Below are positions 1 through 6,714 of a stretch of 8,219 nucleotides of DNA, piece after piece. This DNA comes from Deltaproteobacteria bacterium (GTDB lineage Bacteria; Desulfobacterota; GWC2-55-46; JADFVP01), in NCBI GenBank assembly GCA_024275855.1, contig JAJRYL010000002.1, positions 1-8,219 on the forward strand, written 5' to 3'. The notes under the pieces were generated by a model. It saw only the letters and a list, made by a program, of their open reading frames with translations. It searched no databases and had not been told where the DNA came from. A program made the translations under genes and the position numbers. Every line of letters starts with the position of its first letter. Within the stretch, counting starts at the first letter, position 1.

Positions 1-183
1 CGGTTTCTATGTACTGTCAATCGGGGCGGGGTTGCAACCGTTCTTCCCGCATGTGACGAAAGAGTTTAGAATTTTCAGGCGTACGGGTTGCGTATATATT
101 TATAGGGGGCTGCGTCACGGATGGCGCGGCCTTTTCTTATCTTTACATAAGCTGCATTGCCATTAAGCTATCGACCCGTCTCT

Positions 184-213
184 TTGACACTTGTAACCCG
201 GTAGTGTTACTCT
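184..213 (+). promoter_or_regulatory. Candidate sigma70-type promoter upstream of era
   Basis: A perfect -35 hexamer TTGACA (184-189) is followed after 18 bases by TACTCT (208-213). That -10 is weak by itself but is preceded by TG at 205-206, giving the extended -10 pattern TGnTAnnnT. The spacer contains the inverted repeat GTAAC (193-197) / GTTAC (206-210), which could be an operator or chance. Transcription would start near 220 and leave a leader of about 88 bases before era. This is pattern matching only. Confidence 0.4.
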
Positions 214-294
214 TTAAAGTAGTGCTTTTATCTCTTTTAATTATAACCGCAAGCGGACAGGTATCGCCCTGTATGTTTTGGGTTCGAGTTTTTC

Positions 295-301
295 AGAAAG
301 G
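295..301 (+). promoter_or_regulatory. Ribosome binding site that fixes the era start
   Basis: AGAAAGG lies six bases before the ATG at 308. An in-frame TTG at 278 would add ten residues (Met-Gly-Ser-Ser...), but it has no comparable purine-rich site before it, and Era proteins normally begin only about ten residues before the first GTP-binding loop. The ATG at 308 is therefore preferred. Confidence 0.7.
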
Positions 302-307
302 TCTTTT

Positions 308-1210
308 ATGCCGTTCAAGTCTGGTTTTATCTCTATAGTAGGCCGTCCCAATGCCGGAAAATCGACGTTGCTAAATGCTTTTCTCGGTGAGAAGATCTCT
401 ATAATATCCAGAAAGCCTCAGACTACGCGAAACGTTATACGAGGTGTAAAGAATCTTGAAAACGGTCAGGTAATCTTTTTAGATACTCCGGGCATACATG
501 TCGGCAAGGGGCTCTTGAACGAGCGCATGGTAAAAGAGGCGATGAAATCGCTTCGCGATGTAGACGCCGTGCTCTATATGATAGAGGCCGGAGACAAGGT
601 CAGCGACGACGACAAATTTATAATAGAGGGGCTTAACGCAACAGGCGGCACGGCGCCGCCTGTTATCCTCGGTATAAATAAGATAGACAGGGTAACGAAT
701 GAACGCCTATTGCCCTTTATTCAGGCGGTCTCCAAACTGTATGCCTTTAAAGAGGTAGTGCCGATTTCAGCGCTTAAGGGCAAAGGGGTAGAGAGGCTTT
801 TAGAGATAATAGAGACTCTTTTGCCCGAAGGGCCGCAGTACTTTCCCGAAGATATCTCAACCGATCAGCCGGAGCGTTTTATAGCCGCAGAAATAGTGCG
901 CGAGAAACTCTTTTGCCTTACGCACGATGAAATCCCGTATTCTGTGGCTGTAATTGTAGAGCGTTTTAAAGAGAGTACCACAAAGGCCGGTGCCGGATTA
1001 ATAGAAATATCCGCCGTAATAAACGTGGAGCGCGAAAGCCAGAAGGGTATTGTAATCGGCAAAGGCGGCAAGCTTTTAAAGAGGGTCGGCAGCGAGGCGC
1101 GCGCCGATATAGAGCGGCTTCTCGCTTCAAAGGTTTTTTTAAAACTCTTTGTGCGGGTGAGCAAGGACTGGACCAAGAGCGAGCGGACGATAGAAGAGTT
1201 CGGATATTAA
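308..1210 (+). CDS. era: GTPase Era, 16S rRNA-binding ribosome assembly factor
   Basis: Era binds the 3' end of 16S rRNA and assists 30S subunit maturation at the cytoplasmic membrane, coupling ribosome assembly to growth and division. The 300-residue product has the family's usual length and both its domains. The GTPase part shows G1 GRPNAGKST (12-20), the G2 region PQTTR (37-41), G3 DTPGIH (59-64), G4 NKID (124-127) and G5 SAL (154-156). The C-terminal KH RNA-binding domain carries VIGKGGKLLK (about 249-258), the expected GxxG loop. No key residue is missing. The gene is followed by der after 51 bases, so the two are likely co-transcribed. In many bacteria rnc precedes era, but nothing recognisable as rnc is visible in the 307 bases upstream. 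Identification is very secure; the start is chosen from spacing and the ribosome binding site. Confidence 0.98.
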   Translation: MPFKSGFISIVGRPNAGKSTLLNAFLGEKISIISRKPQTTRNVIRGVKNLENGQVIFLDTPGIHVGKGLLNERMVKEAMKSLRDVDAVLYMIEAGDKVSDDDKFIIEGLNATGGTAPPVILGINKIDRVTNERLLPFIQAVSKLYAFKEVVPISALKGKGVERLLEIIETLLPEGPQYFPEDISTDQPERFIAAEIVREKLFCLTHDEIPYSVAVIVERFKESTTKAGAGLIEISAVINVERESQKGIVIGKGGKLLKRVGSEARADIERLLASKVFLKLFVRVSKDWTKSERTIEEFGY

Positions 1211-1218
1211 ATAAGTCT

Positions 1219-1248
1219 CCGGGTACTCTGCAATAGCCCGGTTCTTTT
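1219..1248 (+). terminator. Weak stem-loop between era and der
   Basis: CCGGG (1219-1223) pairs with CCCGG (1237-1241) around a 13-base loop, and TTCTTTT (1242-1248) follows. A five-base-pair stem with a large loop and an interrupted T tract is a poor intrinsic terminator. It might attenuate or mark RNA processing between the two GTPase genes, but read-through is expected. Confidence 0.25.
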
Positions 1249-1261
1249 ATTACTGAAAGAG

Positions 1262-2572
1262 ATGAAAAAGATAGTAGCTATAATAGGCAGGCCGAACGTA
1301 GGGAAGTCTACGCTTTTTAACAGGCTGATAGGCCTGCGTAAGGCCGTTGTCGTAGACGAGCCGGGCGTTACCCGCGATCTCAATTACGGCGACGTGTTCG
1401 AGTGCGGACGCACCTTTACGCTTGTCGATACCGGAGGGTTCGAGCCCGGCAGCCCTAACGCTATACAGACGCAGGTGCGCGAGCAGGCGACTTACGCCAT
1501 TGAGGACGCCGACCTTATTCTTCTTCTCTTCGACGGGCGCACCGGGCCGACCGGCGAAGACGCCGCGTTGGTTAAGATGCTGCGCAAGGTCGCCAAACCC
1601 GTTGTTTACGGTGTCAACAAGATAGACTCCGCTACGCTCGAACCGGACCTGAGTGAATTCTACTCTTTAGGCGTCGATCCGGTATTGGGTTTTTCCGCCG
1701 AAGGCGGCAGAAACTTAAACGAACTACTCGACGCCATACTCGCCAACCTGCCCGATGAGCACGAAGAGGAACCGGACCCGGATACGGTACGTGTAGCGAT
1801 AGTAGGCAGACCGAACGTAGGCAAGAGTTCGCTCCTTAACAGGCTTACGGGCGGCAAGCGCTCGCTCGTAAGCCCCATCGCCGGAACCACGAGAGACCCG
1901 GTTGACATGCCATTTGAGCGGGGCGGCAAGAAGTACCTCTTTATAGATACCGCAGGAATAAGAAAGAAGATGAAGATCAGCCACAAGGTAGAGGCGTACT
2001 CGGCCATTGCCGCCGTTCATTCTATAGAAAGATGCGACCTTGCGGTGCTTGTTATAGACGCCACAAGCGGCATTACGACTCAGGACGAAAAGATAGCCGG
2101 GCTTATAGAAGACAACTTCAAGTGCTGCGTTATTGTAGTTAATAAATGGGACGCGATAGAAAAAGACACTAAAACAATGAACAGGGCGGTTGATATGATA
2201 AGGGAGAAACTCGCCTTTGTCGCTTACGCGCCCGTGCTCTTTATCTCGGCCCTTACCGGGCACAGGGCGTTACAGGTCTTTGATACGGTAGACTCCGTAA
2301 TGGAACAGAGCGCGATTAAAACCTCGACATCGAGGCTCAACAGTGTTCTTGAGTACGCCGTATGCGCCCACCATCCGCCCGCGCACAAGGGCAAGATGGT
2401 AAAGTTCTACTATATGACGCAGACCGGCGTGAAACCGCCGGCCTTCACCCTATTTGTTAATAATGCCGACGGAATAAAGGATTCATACAGAAGGTACCTG
2501 ACAAATTACTTCAGAAGAGAGCTTGAGACCAAGGAGGTTCCGATGCGGTTCAAGTTCAAGCGGAGGCATTGA
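1262..2572 (+). CDS. der: Double-domain GTPase Der (EngA), 50S ribosome assembly
   Basis: Der is the bacterial GTPase with two tandem G domains and a C-terminal KH-like domain; it binds the ribosome and is needed for late 50S subunit maturation. The 436-residue product has the usual length. G domain 1 shows GRPNVGKST (9-17), DTGG (56-59), NKID (119-122) and SAE (145-147). An acidic linker around 166-174 leads to G domain 2, with GRPNVGKSS (182-190), DTAG (229-232), NKWD (294-297) and SAL (329-331). The KH-like domain covers about 353-436 and ends in a basic tail (KFKRRH). The P-loops of the two domains are also close at the DNA level (about 1286 and 1805), reflecting the family's ancient domain duplication. 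The purines before the ATG (GAAAGAG) touch the start codon, so the ribosome site is poorly spaced, but no other Met precedes the first P-loop. Confidence 0.98.
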   Translation: MKKIVAIIGRPNVGKSTLFNRLIGLRKAVVVDEPGVTRDLNYGDVFECGRTFTLVDTGGFEPGSPNAIQTQVREQATYAIEDADLILLLFDGRTGPTGEDAALVKMLRKVAKPVVYGVNKIDSATLEPDLSEFYSLGVDPVLGFSAEGGRNLNELLDAILANLPDEHEEEPDPDTVRVAIVGRPNVGKSSLLNRLTGGKRSLVSPIAGTTRDPVDMPFERGGKKYLFIDTAGIRKKMKISHKVEAYSAIAAVHSIERCDLAVLVIDATSGITTQDEKIAGLIEDNFKCCVIVVNKWDAIEKDTKTMNRAVDMIREKLAFVAYAPVLFISALTGHRALQVFDTVDSVMEQSAIKTSTSRLNSVLEYAVCAHHPPAHKGKMVKFYYMTQTGVKPPAFTLFVNNADGIKDSYRRYLTNYFRRELETKEVPMRFKFKRRH

Positions 2573-2584
2573 TTACTTAGAGTT

Positions 2585-3421
2585 ATGAAACGGCGTTATA
2601 ATATATTGAGGGGCGCTGTAGAGCTTTTTTTGTCTAACCACGGTTTTGAGCGAGCCGCGGCAATCTCTTTTTACGCCTTTTTCTCGCTTATCCCTATTAT
2701 GCTCTTTATAACGGCGGGGCTCGGGTTTGTGCTTCGCTCCCGCGTAGACCTGCTCGATTATGTTATAGACCTTGCCAGAACTACCGTGCCCTACATCAGC
2801 GACTCTATTATACTCGACCTGAGAGGGCTTGCCTCAAAGTGGATGGCTATGGGGTGGGTCAGCGTGCTTGTGCTTCTTTCGAGTGCCGAACTGGTGCTAA
2901 ACTCCTTTTCCACATCTCTTATAGCTATCTTCGATATGCGCAAGAAGTTCGGTTTTTTCAGAAAACGGGTTGTTAATATGCTGGTGCTTCTTATGGCGGT
3001 GGCAACGGCTTTTATATCTCTTGCGGTAACCGCTCTGGTGAATATAATACACAGCTACGACATGAAATTTTTCGGTTACGCCGTAGGGTATTACTTCTTC
3101 GAGTCGATCACGCTCAACTACGTGCTGCCCTTTTTAACCGTAATAGTGGCTGTTGCCGTGGTCTTTAGAATCTTCTCAGGCGGCAACCTGAACTGGCGGT
3201 TCACCTTTTTAGGCAGCTCTGTCTTTTCCGTCCTATGGGAGGTGGCGAAACACCTCTTCGCTTTCTACCTTTCGCACTTTCCGAGTTATAATAAGTTCTA
3301 CGGTTCGATAGGCGCTATTATGATACTGCTCGTATGGCTCTTCTTTACCTCTACGCTATTTCTTTTCAGCGCCTCCGTGGCGCGCTCTTCTTTTGTGTAT
3401 AGTCGCTCGGGAGACTCCTGA
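2585..3421 (+). CDS. YihY/BrkB-family inner membrane protein (once called ribonuclease BN)
   Basis: This 278-residue protein is predicted from its hydrophobicity to cross the inner membrane six times, with segments near residues 24-49, 90-112, 130-153, 175-197, 207-228 and 240-265. Two stretches typical of the YihY/virulence factor BrkB family are visible: the first helix with AAAISFYAFFSLIPI (24-38), and the last with YGSIGAIMILLVWLF (239-253). The family is common in bacteria, but its biochemical activity is unsettled; the old label 'ribonuclease BN' came from a mistaken assignment in E. coli, where RNase BN is a different soluble enzyme. It may act as a transporter or exporter, which is inference. 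The start is 12 bases after the der stop codon and in the same frame. There is no strong ribosome site at normal distance (GGAGG at 2562-2566 is 18 bases away), so translation may depend on ribosomes finishing der. Confidence 0.9.
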   Translation: MKRRYNILRGAVELFLSNHGFERAAAISFYAFFSLIPIMLFITAGLGFVLRSRVDLLDYVIDLARTTVPYISDSIILDLRGLASKWMAMGWVSVLVLLSSAELVLNSFSTSLIAIFDMRKKFGFFRKRVVNMLVLLMAVATAFISLAVTALVNIIHSYDMKFFGYAVGYYFFESITLNYVLPFLTVIVAVAVVFRIFSGGNLNWRFTFLGSSVFSVLWEVAKHLFAFYLSHFPSYNKFYGSIGAIMILLVWLFFTSTLFLFSASVARSSFVYSRSGDS

Positions 3422-3438
3422 CGGTTCTCTACACTTTT
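3395..3438 (+). terminator. Imperfect stem-loop overlapping the end of the YihY-type gene
   Basis: GTGTATAG (3395-3402) pairs with CTCTACAC (3427-3434) with one T/C mismatch, and TTTT (3435-3438) follows. The loop is 24 bases and contains a competing AGTC/GACT pairing. It spans the stop codon. The stem is AU-rich and the T tract short, so this is at best a leaky terminator ahead of the ftsH promoter. Confidence 0.2.
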
Positions 3439-3472
3439 CAACAAAGCACGGGTGCGCTGCTGTATATAAAAC

Positions 3473-3483
3473 GGTTTGAAACC
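3473..3483. promoter_or_regulatory. 11-base palindrome next to the ftsH promoter
   Basis: GGTTTGAAACC is a perfect inverted repeat with five-base arms around one central base. It ends exactly one base before the candidate -35 hexamer at 3484. That position suits an activator site or an operator, but short palindromes also occur by chance and I cannot name a regulator that binds it. Confidence 0.35.
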
Positions 3484-3512
3484 TTGACTTAACACCGCTT
3501 TGGACATAAGAT
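3484..3512 (+). promoter_or_regulatory. Candidate sigma70-type promoter of ftsH
   Basis: TTGACT (3484-3489, five of six matches) and TAAGAT (3507-3512, four of six matches) are separated by the ideal 17 bases. Transcription would begin near 3519, giving an AT-rich leader of about 70 bases. I saw no clear sigma32-type heat-shock promoter, although ftsH is heat-induced in several bacteria. The position in a 167-base gap before a large gene supports it. Confidence 0.55.
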
Positions 3513-3577
3513 TTAGATTGTAAAAAAGTTGTATATGTGAAAAAATAAGTATTGATTTTTAATATGTTAATAGTAAC

Positions 3578-3583
3578 GGGGAG
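3578..3583 (+). promoter_or_regulatory. Ribosome binding site that fixes the ftsH start
   Basis: GGGGAG is followed by five bases and then ATG at 3589. An in-frame TTG at 3586 would leave only two bases of spacing and add one residue, so ATG at 3589 is preferred. Confidence 0.7.
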
Positions 3584-3588
3584 TTTTG

Positions 3589-5526
3589 ATGAACCATCTC
3601 TATAAGAATATCGCGATGTGGCTGATAATAATCGCCACTGTCGTGTTAATGTTCAACCTTATCAGCTACAAACAGCCGACGACGAATAAGATAACCTTTA
3701 CCGATTTTATTGCCTCCGTTGAAAACGGCAGTGTCTCAGAGGTTACTATTCAGGGTAATAATATTTCCGGTAAGTTCGAGGGTGAAAAACCGTTCGTTAC
3801 CTACTCTCCGCAGTATCCTGACCTGATAAACAAGCTTCGTTCGAGCGGGGTAAGGATAACGGCGGCTCCTGTGGTCGATTCTCCTTCATGGGGCACGATC
3901 TTTGTGTCGTGGTTTCCGATGATACTGCTGATAGGTGTCTGGATCTTCTTCATGCGCCAGATGCAGGGCGGGGGCGGCAAGGCCATGAGTTTCGGCAAGA
4001 GCAAGGCCAAGCTGCTGACCGAAGAGCAGCACAAGGTAACCTTTGCAGACGTGGCCGGAATAGAAGAGGCCAAGGACGAGCTTGAAGAAATTGTCGAATT
4101 CCTGCGCGACCCCAAAAAGTTTACGAAGCTTGGCGGCAAAATTCCCAAGGGCGTGTTGCTGGTCGGCGCGCCGGGTACGGGTAAAACTCTTCTGGCAAAG
4201 GCGATAGCCGGCGAGGCCGGTGTTCCGTTCTTTACGATATCGGGCTCTGATTTTGTCGAGATGTTTGTCGGAGTCGGCGCCTCCCGTGTACGCGACCTCT
4301 TTATGCAGGGTAAGAAGAACGCGCCGTGCCTGATCTTTATAGATGAGATAGACGCCGTAGGACGCCACAGGGGTGCAGGTCTCGGCGGCGGTCACGATGA
4401 AAGAGAGCAGACCCTCAATCAGTTGCTTGTTGAAATGGACGGCTTTGAGTCGAACGAAGGGGTTATAATAATAGCCGCTACCAACCGCCCCGATGTGCTC
4501 GACCCGGCGCTTTTAAGACCCGGCAGGTTCGACCGTAACGTGGTGGTCTCCAAGCCGGATGTAAAGGGCAGAGAGGCGATACTCAAGGTTCATGTCTCCA
4601 AGAGCCCGCTTGCCGACGACGTAAAGCTTGATTTTATAGCTCGCGGCACACCCGGTTTTACCGGTGCCGACCTTGCTAACCTTGTAAACGAGGCCGCGCT
4701 TTTAGCCGCGCGCAGGGGCAAGGACAAGATAGAGATGGAAGAGTTCGACGCCGCGAAAGACAAGCTGCTTATGGGCACCGAGCGGCGAAGCATGGTTATA
4801 ACCGATGAAGAGAAAAAGAATACCGCTTATCATGAAGCGGGCCATACGCTTGTCGCGCGGCTTATCCCGGATACCGACCCTATACATAAGGTCTCTATTA
4901 TACCGAGAGGAATGGCGCTTGGCGTAACGCAACAGCTTCCGATAGACGAGCGTCACACGTATAATACCGATTACCTGCTGAATAACGTTGCCGTTTTAAT
5001 GGGCGGGCGTGCGGCTGAAGAGCTTGTTTTGAAACATATGACCACGGGTGCAGGCAACGATATTGAGAGGGCTACCGAGATTGCCCGCAAGATGATCTGC
5101 GAGTGGGGTATGAGTGAAAGGCTCGGGCCTCTCGCTTTCGGCAAGAAGGAGGAGCAGATCTTCTTAGGCAGAGACATCGGCCAGAGCCGTGACTTCAGTG
5201 AAAAGACATCTATGATAATAGATGCCGAGATGAAGGATATCGTTAAGAAGAACTACGACCGTGCCTATAAGTTGCTCGAAACCCACCTTGACGAGCTTCA
5301 CGATCTTGCCGAGGCGCTTTTAGAGAAGGAGTCGCTCGATAGCGTCGAGATAGACGCGATAATCTTTGGCTCTGCCGAAGAGGCGGATGTTAAAGAGGCC
5401 AAGAGCACGGAGGCCGATACCTCCGACGGGCAGGAGACCGCAGCCGGTAAAAAGCCTGTTAAAGAGAAAGAGAAGGACGGCAAAGGACGCGGGGTAAATG
5501 GCAGGCTCGGTTATATAGTCGATTGA
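3589..5526 (+). CDS. ftsH: ATP-dependent zinc metalloprotease FtsH
   Basis: FtsH is a hexameric inner-membrane AAA+ protease that extracts and degrades misassembled membrane proteins and short-lived regulators. The 645-residue product matches the family. It has a first membrane helix (about 8-26), a periplasmic domain (27-102) and a second helix (103-122). The cytosolic AAA+ module shows Walker A GAPGTGKT (193-200), pore motif FVG (226-228), Walker B LIFIDEID (248-255) and the second region of homology, with arginine fingers R313 and R316. The protease domain has the zinc motif HEAGH (415-419), with H415 and H419 as ligands, E416 catalytic, and D491 as the likely third ligand. Residues 595-632 form a Lys/Glu-rich tail that is probably disordered, and the protein ends in GRLGYIVD. 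The gene has its own candidate promoter and a strong terminator. tilS, often upstream of ftsH, is not present here. Confidence 0.98.
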   Translation: MNHLYKNIAMWLIIIATVVLMFNLISYKQPTTNKITFTDFIASVENGSVSEVTIQGNNISGKFEGEKPFVTYSPQYPDLINKLRSSGVRITAAPVVDSPSWGTIFVSWFPMILLIGVWIFFMRQMQGGGGKAMSFGKSKAKLLTEEQHKVTFADVAGIEEAKDELEEIVEFLRDPKKFTKLGGKIPKGVLLVGAPGTGKTLLAKAIAGEAGVPFFTISGSDFVEMFVGVGASRVRDLFMQGKKNAPCLIFIDEIDAVGRHRGAGLGGGHDEREQTLNQLLVEMDGFESNEGVIIIAATNRPDVLDPALLRPGRFDRNVVVSKPDVKGREAILKVHVSKSPLADDVKLDFIARGTPGFTGADLANLVNEAALLAARRGKDKIEMEEFDAAKDKLLMGTERRSMVITDEEKKNTAYHEAGHTLVARLIPDTDPIHKVSIIPRGMALGVTQQLPIDERHTYNTDYLLNNVAVLMGGRAAEELVLKHMTTGAGNDIERATEIARKMICEWGMSERLGPLAFGKKEEQIFLGRDIGQSRDFSEKTSMIIDAEMKDIVKKNYDRAYKLLETHLDELHDLAEALLEKESLDSVEIDAIIFGSAEEADVKEAKSTEADTSDGQETAAGKKPVKEKEKDGKGRGVNGRLGYIVD

Positions 5527-5555
5527 CCGGGTTTAATTTTTTTTGGAAAGATACT

Positions 5556-5600
5556 TTTAAGGAGCCCTTTTACAGTTAAAGCGGCTCCTTAAATTTTTTT
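5556..5600 (+). terminator. Strong rho-independent terminator after ftsH
   Basis: TTTAAGGAGCC (5556-5566) pairs perfectly with GGCTCCTTAAA (5583-5593), an 11-base-pair stem. The pairing can continue as CTTT/AAAG (5567-5570 with 5578-5581, one bulged C), closing a seven-base loop. A run of seven T (5594-5600) follows at once. It should end ftsH transcription 74 bases past the stop codon and implies that folP is read from a separate promoter. No convincing promoter is visible in the remaining 43 bases before folP. Confidence 0.92.
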
Positions 5601-5643
5601 AATTCTGACGTCACGGGTCTCTTATCCTGATTATACGAAAGTA

Positions 5644-6546
5644 ATGAATTTTATCTTCGACCATACCGAAGCAGGGCATAAGCACGGGCCGCATGGCGGG
5701 CTTATACTCAAGGGGCGGTCCAAGAGTTGGACCCTTGGGCGCCGCACTCTTATAATGGGTGTGCTCAACGTTACCCCCGACTCTTTTTACGACGGCGGTC
5801 GTTATCTCGATAAAGGGCGTGCCGTAGAGAGGGCGCGGCAGATGGTGGACGAGGGCGCCGACTGGATAGATGTCGGCGGTGAGTCAACACGGCCCGGAGC
5901 AACGCCAGTTGGGTTGGAAGAGGAGCTTAGGCGCACGACGCATATAGTCGAGGCGCTTGCCAAAGATGGTATAACCGTCTCAATAGACACTATGAAAGCA
6001 AAAGTGGCGGAGGCAGCACTTGCCGCAGGGGCCGAGATACTGAACGACATAAGCGCTCTTTCTAACGACCCCCGCATGGTAAAGGTCTGCGCCGATTACG
6101 GTACGGCGATTATTTTAATGCATAAACGCGGAACCCCGGCAGATATGCAGTCCGATGTCGAGTATACAGACCTGTTGCATGAAGTCTACGGTTTCTTAGA
6201 GGCTCGGATAAAGTTCGCTGTTGAAAACGGCATAGGGGCCTCTTCCATAGCCATAGACCCTGGAATCGGTTTCGGCAAGTCCGCCGAGGGTTGTCTTGAG
6301 CTTATAAAGTCTCTTGGCCGGTTCAAGTCTCTTGGCAGACCGCTTCTTGTCGGGTTGTCGCGTAAATCTTTTATAGGCCGCGTAATGACAGATGCGTCAG
6401 AAAAAAGCGCTACACCTGAAGAGAGGCTTGCGGGCACTATAGCGGCCAATACGGCTGCGGTTATGAACGGGGCGCATATCTTAAGGGTACACGACGTGCG
6501 CGCGGCGCGCGAAGCGGCTCAAATAGCCGACGCGGTAAAGTCGTAG
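5644..6546 (+). CDS. folP: Dihydropteroate synthase
   Basis: FolP condenses p-aminobenzoate with hydroxymethyl-dihydropterin pyrophosphate to give dihydropteroate in folate synthesis, and is the sulfonamide target. The 300-residue TIM-barrel enzyme shows the family motifs in order: MGVLNVTPDSFYDGG (38-52; more often DSFSDGG), GGESTRPGA (78-86), SIDT (113-116), NDISAL (134-139), MHKRGTP (159-165), DPGIGFGK (205-212), GLSRKSFIG (237-245) and RVHDV (281-285). The N terminus has about 20 residues before the usual domain start, with four histidines (H7, H12, H14, H17). The start is well fixed: no other ATG, GTG or TTG in frame lies between 5644 and the first motif, and no in-frame start lies just upstream. 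The ribosome site is weak (GAAAG at 5637-5641, two bases from the ATG). Confidence 0.97.
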   Translation: MNFIFDHTEAGHKHGPHGGLILKGRSKSWTLGRRTLIMGVLNVTPDSFYDGGRYLDKGRAVERARQMVDEGADWIDVGGESTRPGATPVGLEEELRRTTHIVEALAKDGITVSIDTMKAKVAEAALAAGAEILNDISALSNDPRMVKVCADYGTAIILMHKRGTPADMQSDVEYTDLLHEVYGFLEARIKFAVENGIGASSIAIDPGIGFGKSAEGCLELIKSLGRFKSLGRPLLVGLSRKSFIGRVMTDASEKSATPEERLAGTIAANTAAVMNGAHILRVHDVRAAREAAQIADAVKS

Positions 6547-6560
6547 TCTTCGCCTTTTTT
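6534..6560 (+). terminator. Possible weak terminator overlapping the folP stop
   Basis: GGTAAAG (6534-6540) can pair with CTTCGCC (6548-6554) as G-C, G-C, T-G, an A/C mismatch, then A-T, A-T, G-C, with a seven-base loop. TTTTTT (6555-6560) follows directly. The stem is short and imperfect, but its position at the gene end and the T run make partial termination plausible. Confidence 0.35.
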
Positions 6561-6594
6561 GTTGAGGAGATTATTGTGTCTTAAAAGTAGCGTG

Positions 6595-6638
6595 GGGTAA
6601 ACCGCCTCTTATTATTTACATCTCTGTTGCGGGTAAAC
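6595..6638 (+). repeat. Pair of direct repeats GGGTAAAC in the glmM upstream region
   Basis: GGGTAAAC occurs at 6595-6602 and again at 6631-6638, so the copies start 36 bases apart. The stretch 6547-6714 contains no recognisable open reading frame, so this is non-coding DNA. The second copy overlaps a candidate -35 element. A paired regulator site is possible; coincidence cannot be excluded. Confidence 0.3.
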
Positions 6639-6655
6639 TGATTCAGGTTCTTAAT
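6627..6655 (+). promoter_or_regulatory. Low-confidence promoter of glmM-pdxJ
   Basis: TTGCGG (6627-6632) and CTTAAT (6650-6655) are separated by 17 bases, and each hexamer matches the sigma70 consensus at about four positions. A second weak option uses TATATC at 6664-6669 as -10. The 168-base gap and the T run after folP make a promoter here likely, but its exact place is uncertain. Confidence 0.25.
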
Positions 6656-6705
6656 CTCGTAGCTATATCGTCTGTTCGGGATTTTGGAATAAATAATTTT
6701 AAAGC

Positions 6706-6713
6706 GAGGTAGG
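6706..6713 (+). promoter_or_regulatory. Ribosome binding site of glmM
   Basis: GAGGTAGG stands immediately before the start region: GAGG (6706-6709) is five bases from the ATG at 6715. This supports that start, which also places the conserved FGTDGVRG motif at residue 8 as usual for the family. Confidence 0.75.
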
Positions 6714-6714
6714 C

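Noticed and set aside
2..166. An open frame of 54 codons running from the window edge to TAA, possibly the tail of an upstream gene.
   Set aside because: The translation (GFYVLSIGAG...) matches no family I recognise, another frame is also open to position 69, and no ribosome site or start can be seen. Too little to call a gene.
247..272. Two tiny hairpins in the era leader (CCG/CGG at 247-256 and ACAGG/CCTGT at 257-272).
   Set aside because: Stems of three to five pairs are expected by chance; no known leader RNA or riboswitch is recognisable.
280..290. GGTTCGAG resembles the T-loop of a tRNA.
   Set aside because: No matching T-stem, anticodon arm or acceptor stem surrounds it, and it lies just before the era ribosome site.
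1284..1850. Near-identical DNA around 1286 and 1805 suggesting a recent internal duplication.
   Set aside because: It reflects the two P-loops of the tandem GTPase domains present in all Der proteins, not a new repeat.
1724..2263. Long minus-strand open frame opposite der (179 codons), with similar ones opposite ftsH and glmM.
   Set aside because: They lie wholly inside securely identified genes, encode low-complexity sequence without family motifs, and reflect codon bias of the sense strand.
3446..3455. GCAC/GTGC inverted repeat after the YihY-type gene.
   Set aside because: Four-base arms with a two-base loop cannot form a stable hairpin, and no T run follows.
6547..6714. Possible riboswitch or glmS-type ribozyme upstream of glmM.
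   Set aside because: No conserved aptamer or ribozyme core is recognisable, and the glmS ribozyme controls glmS, not glmM.
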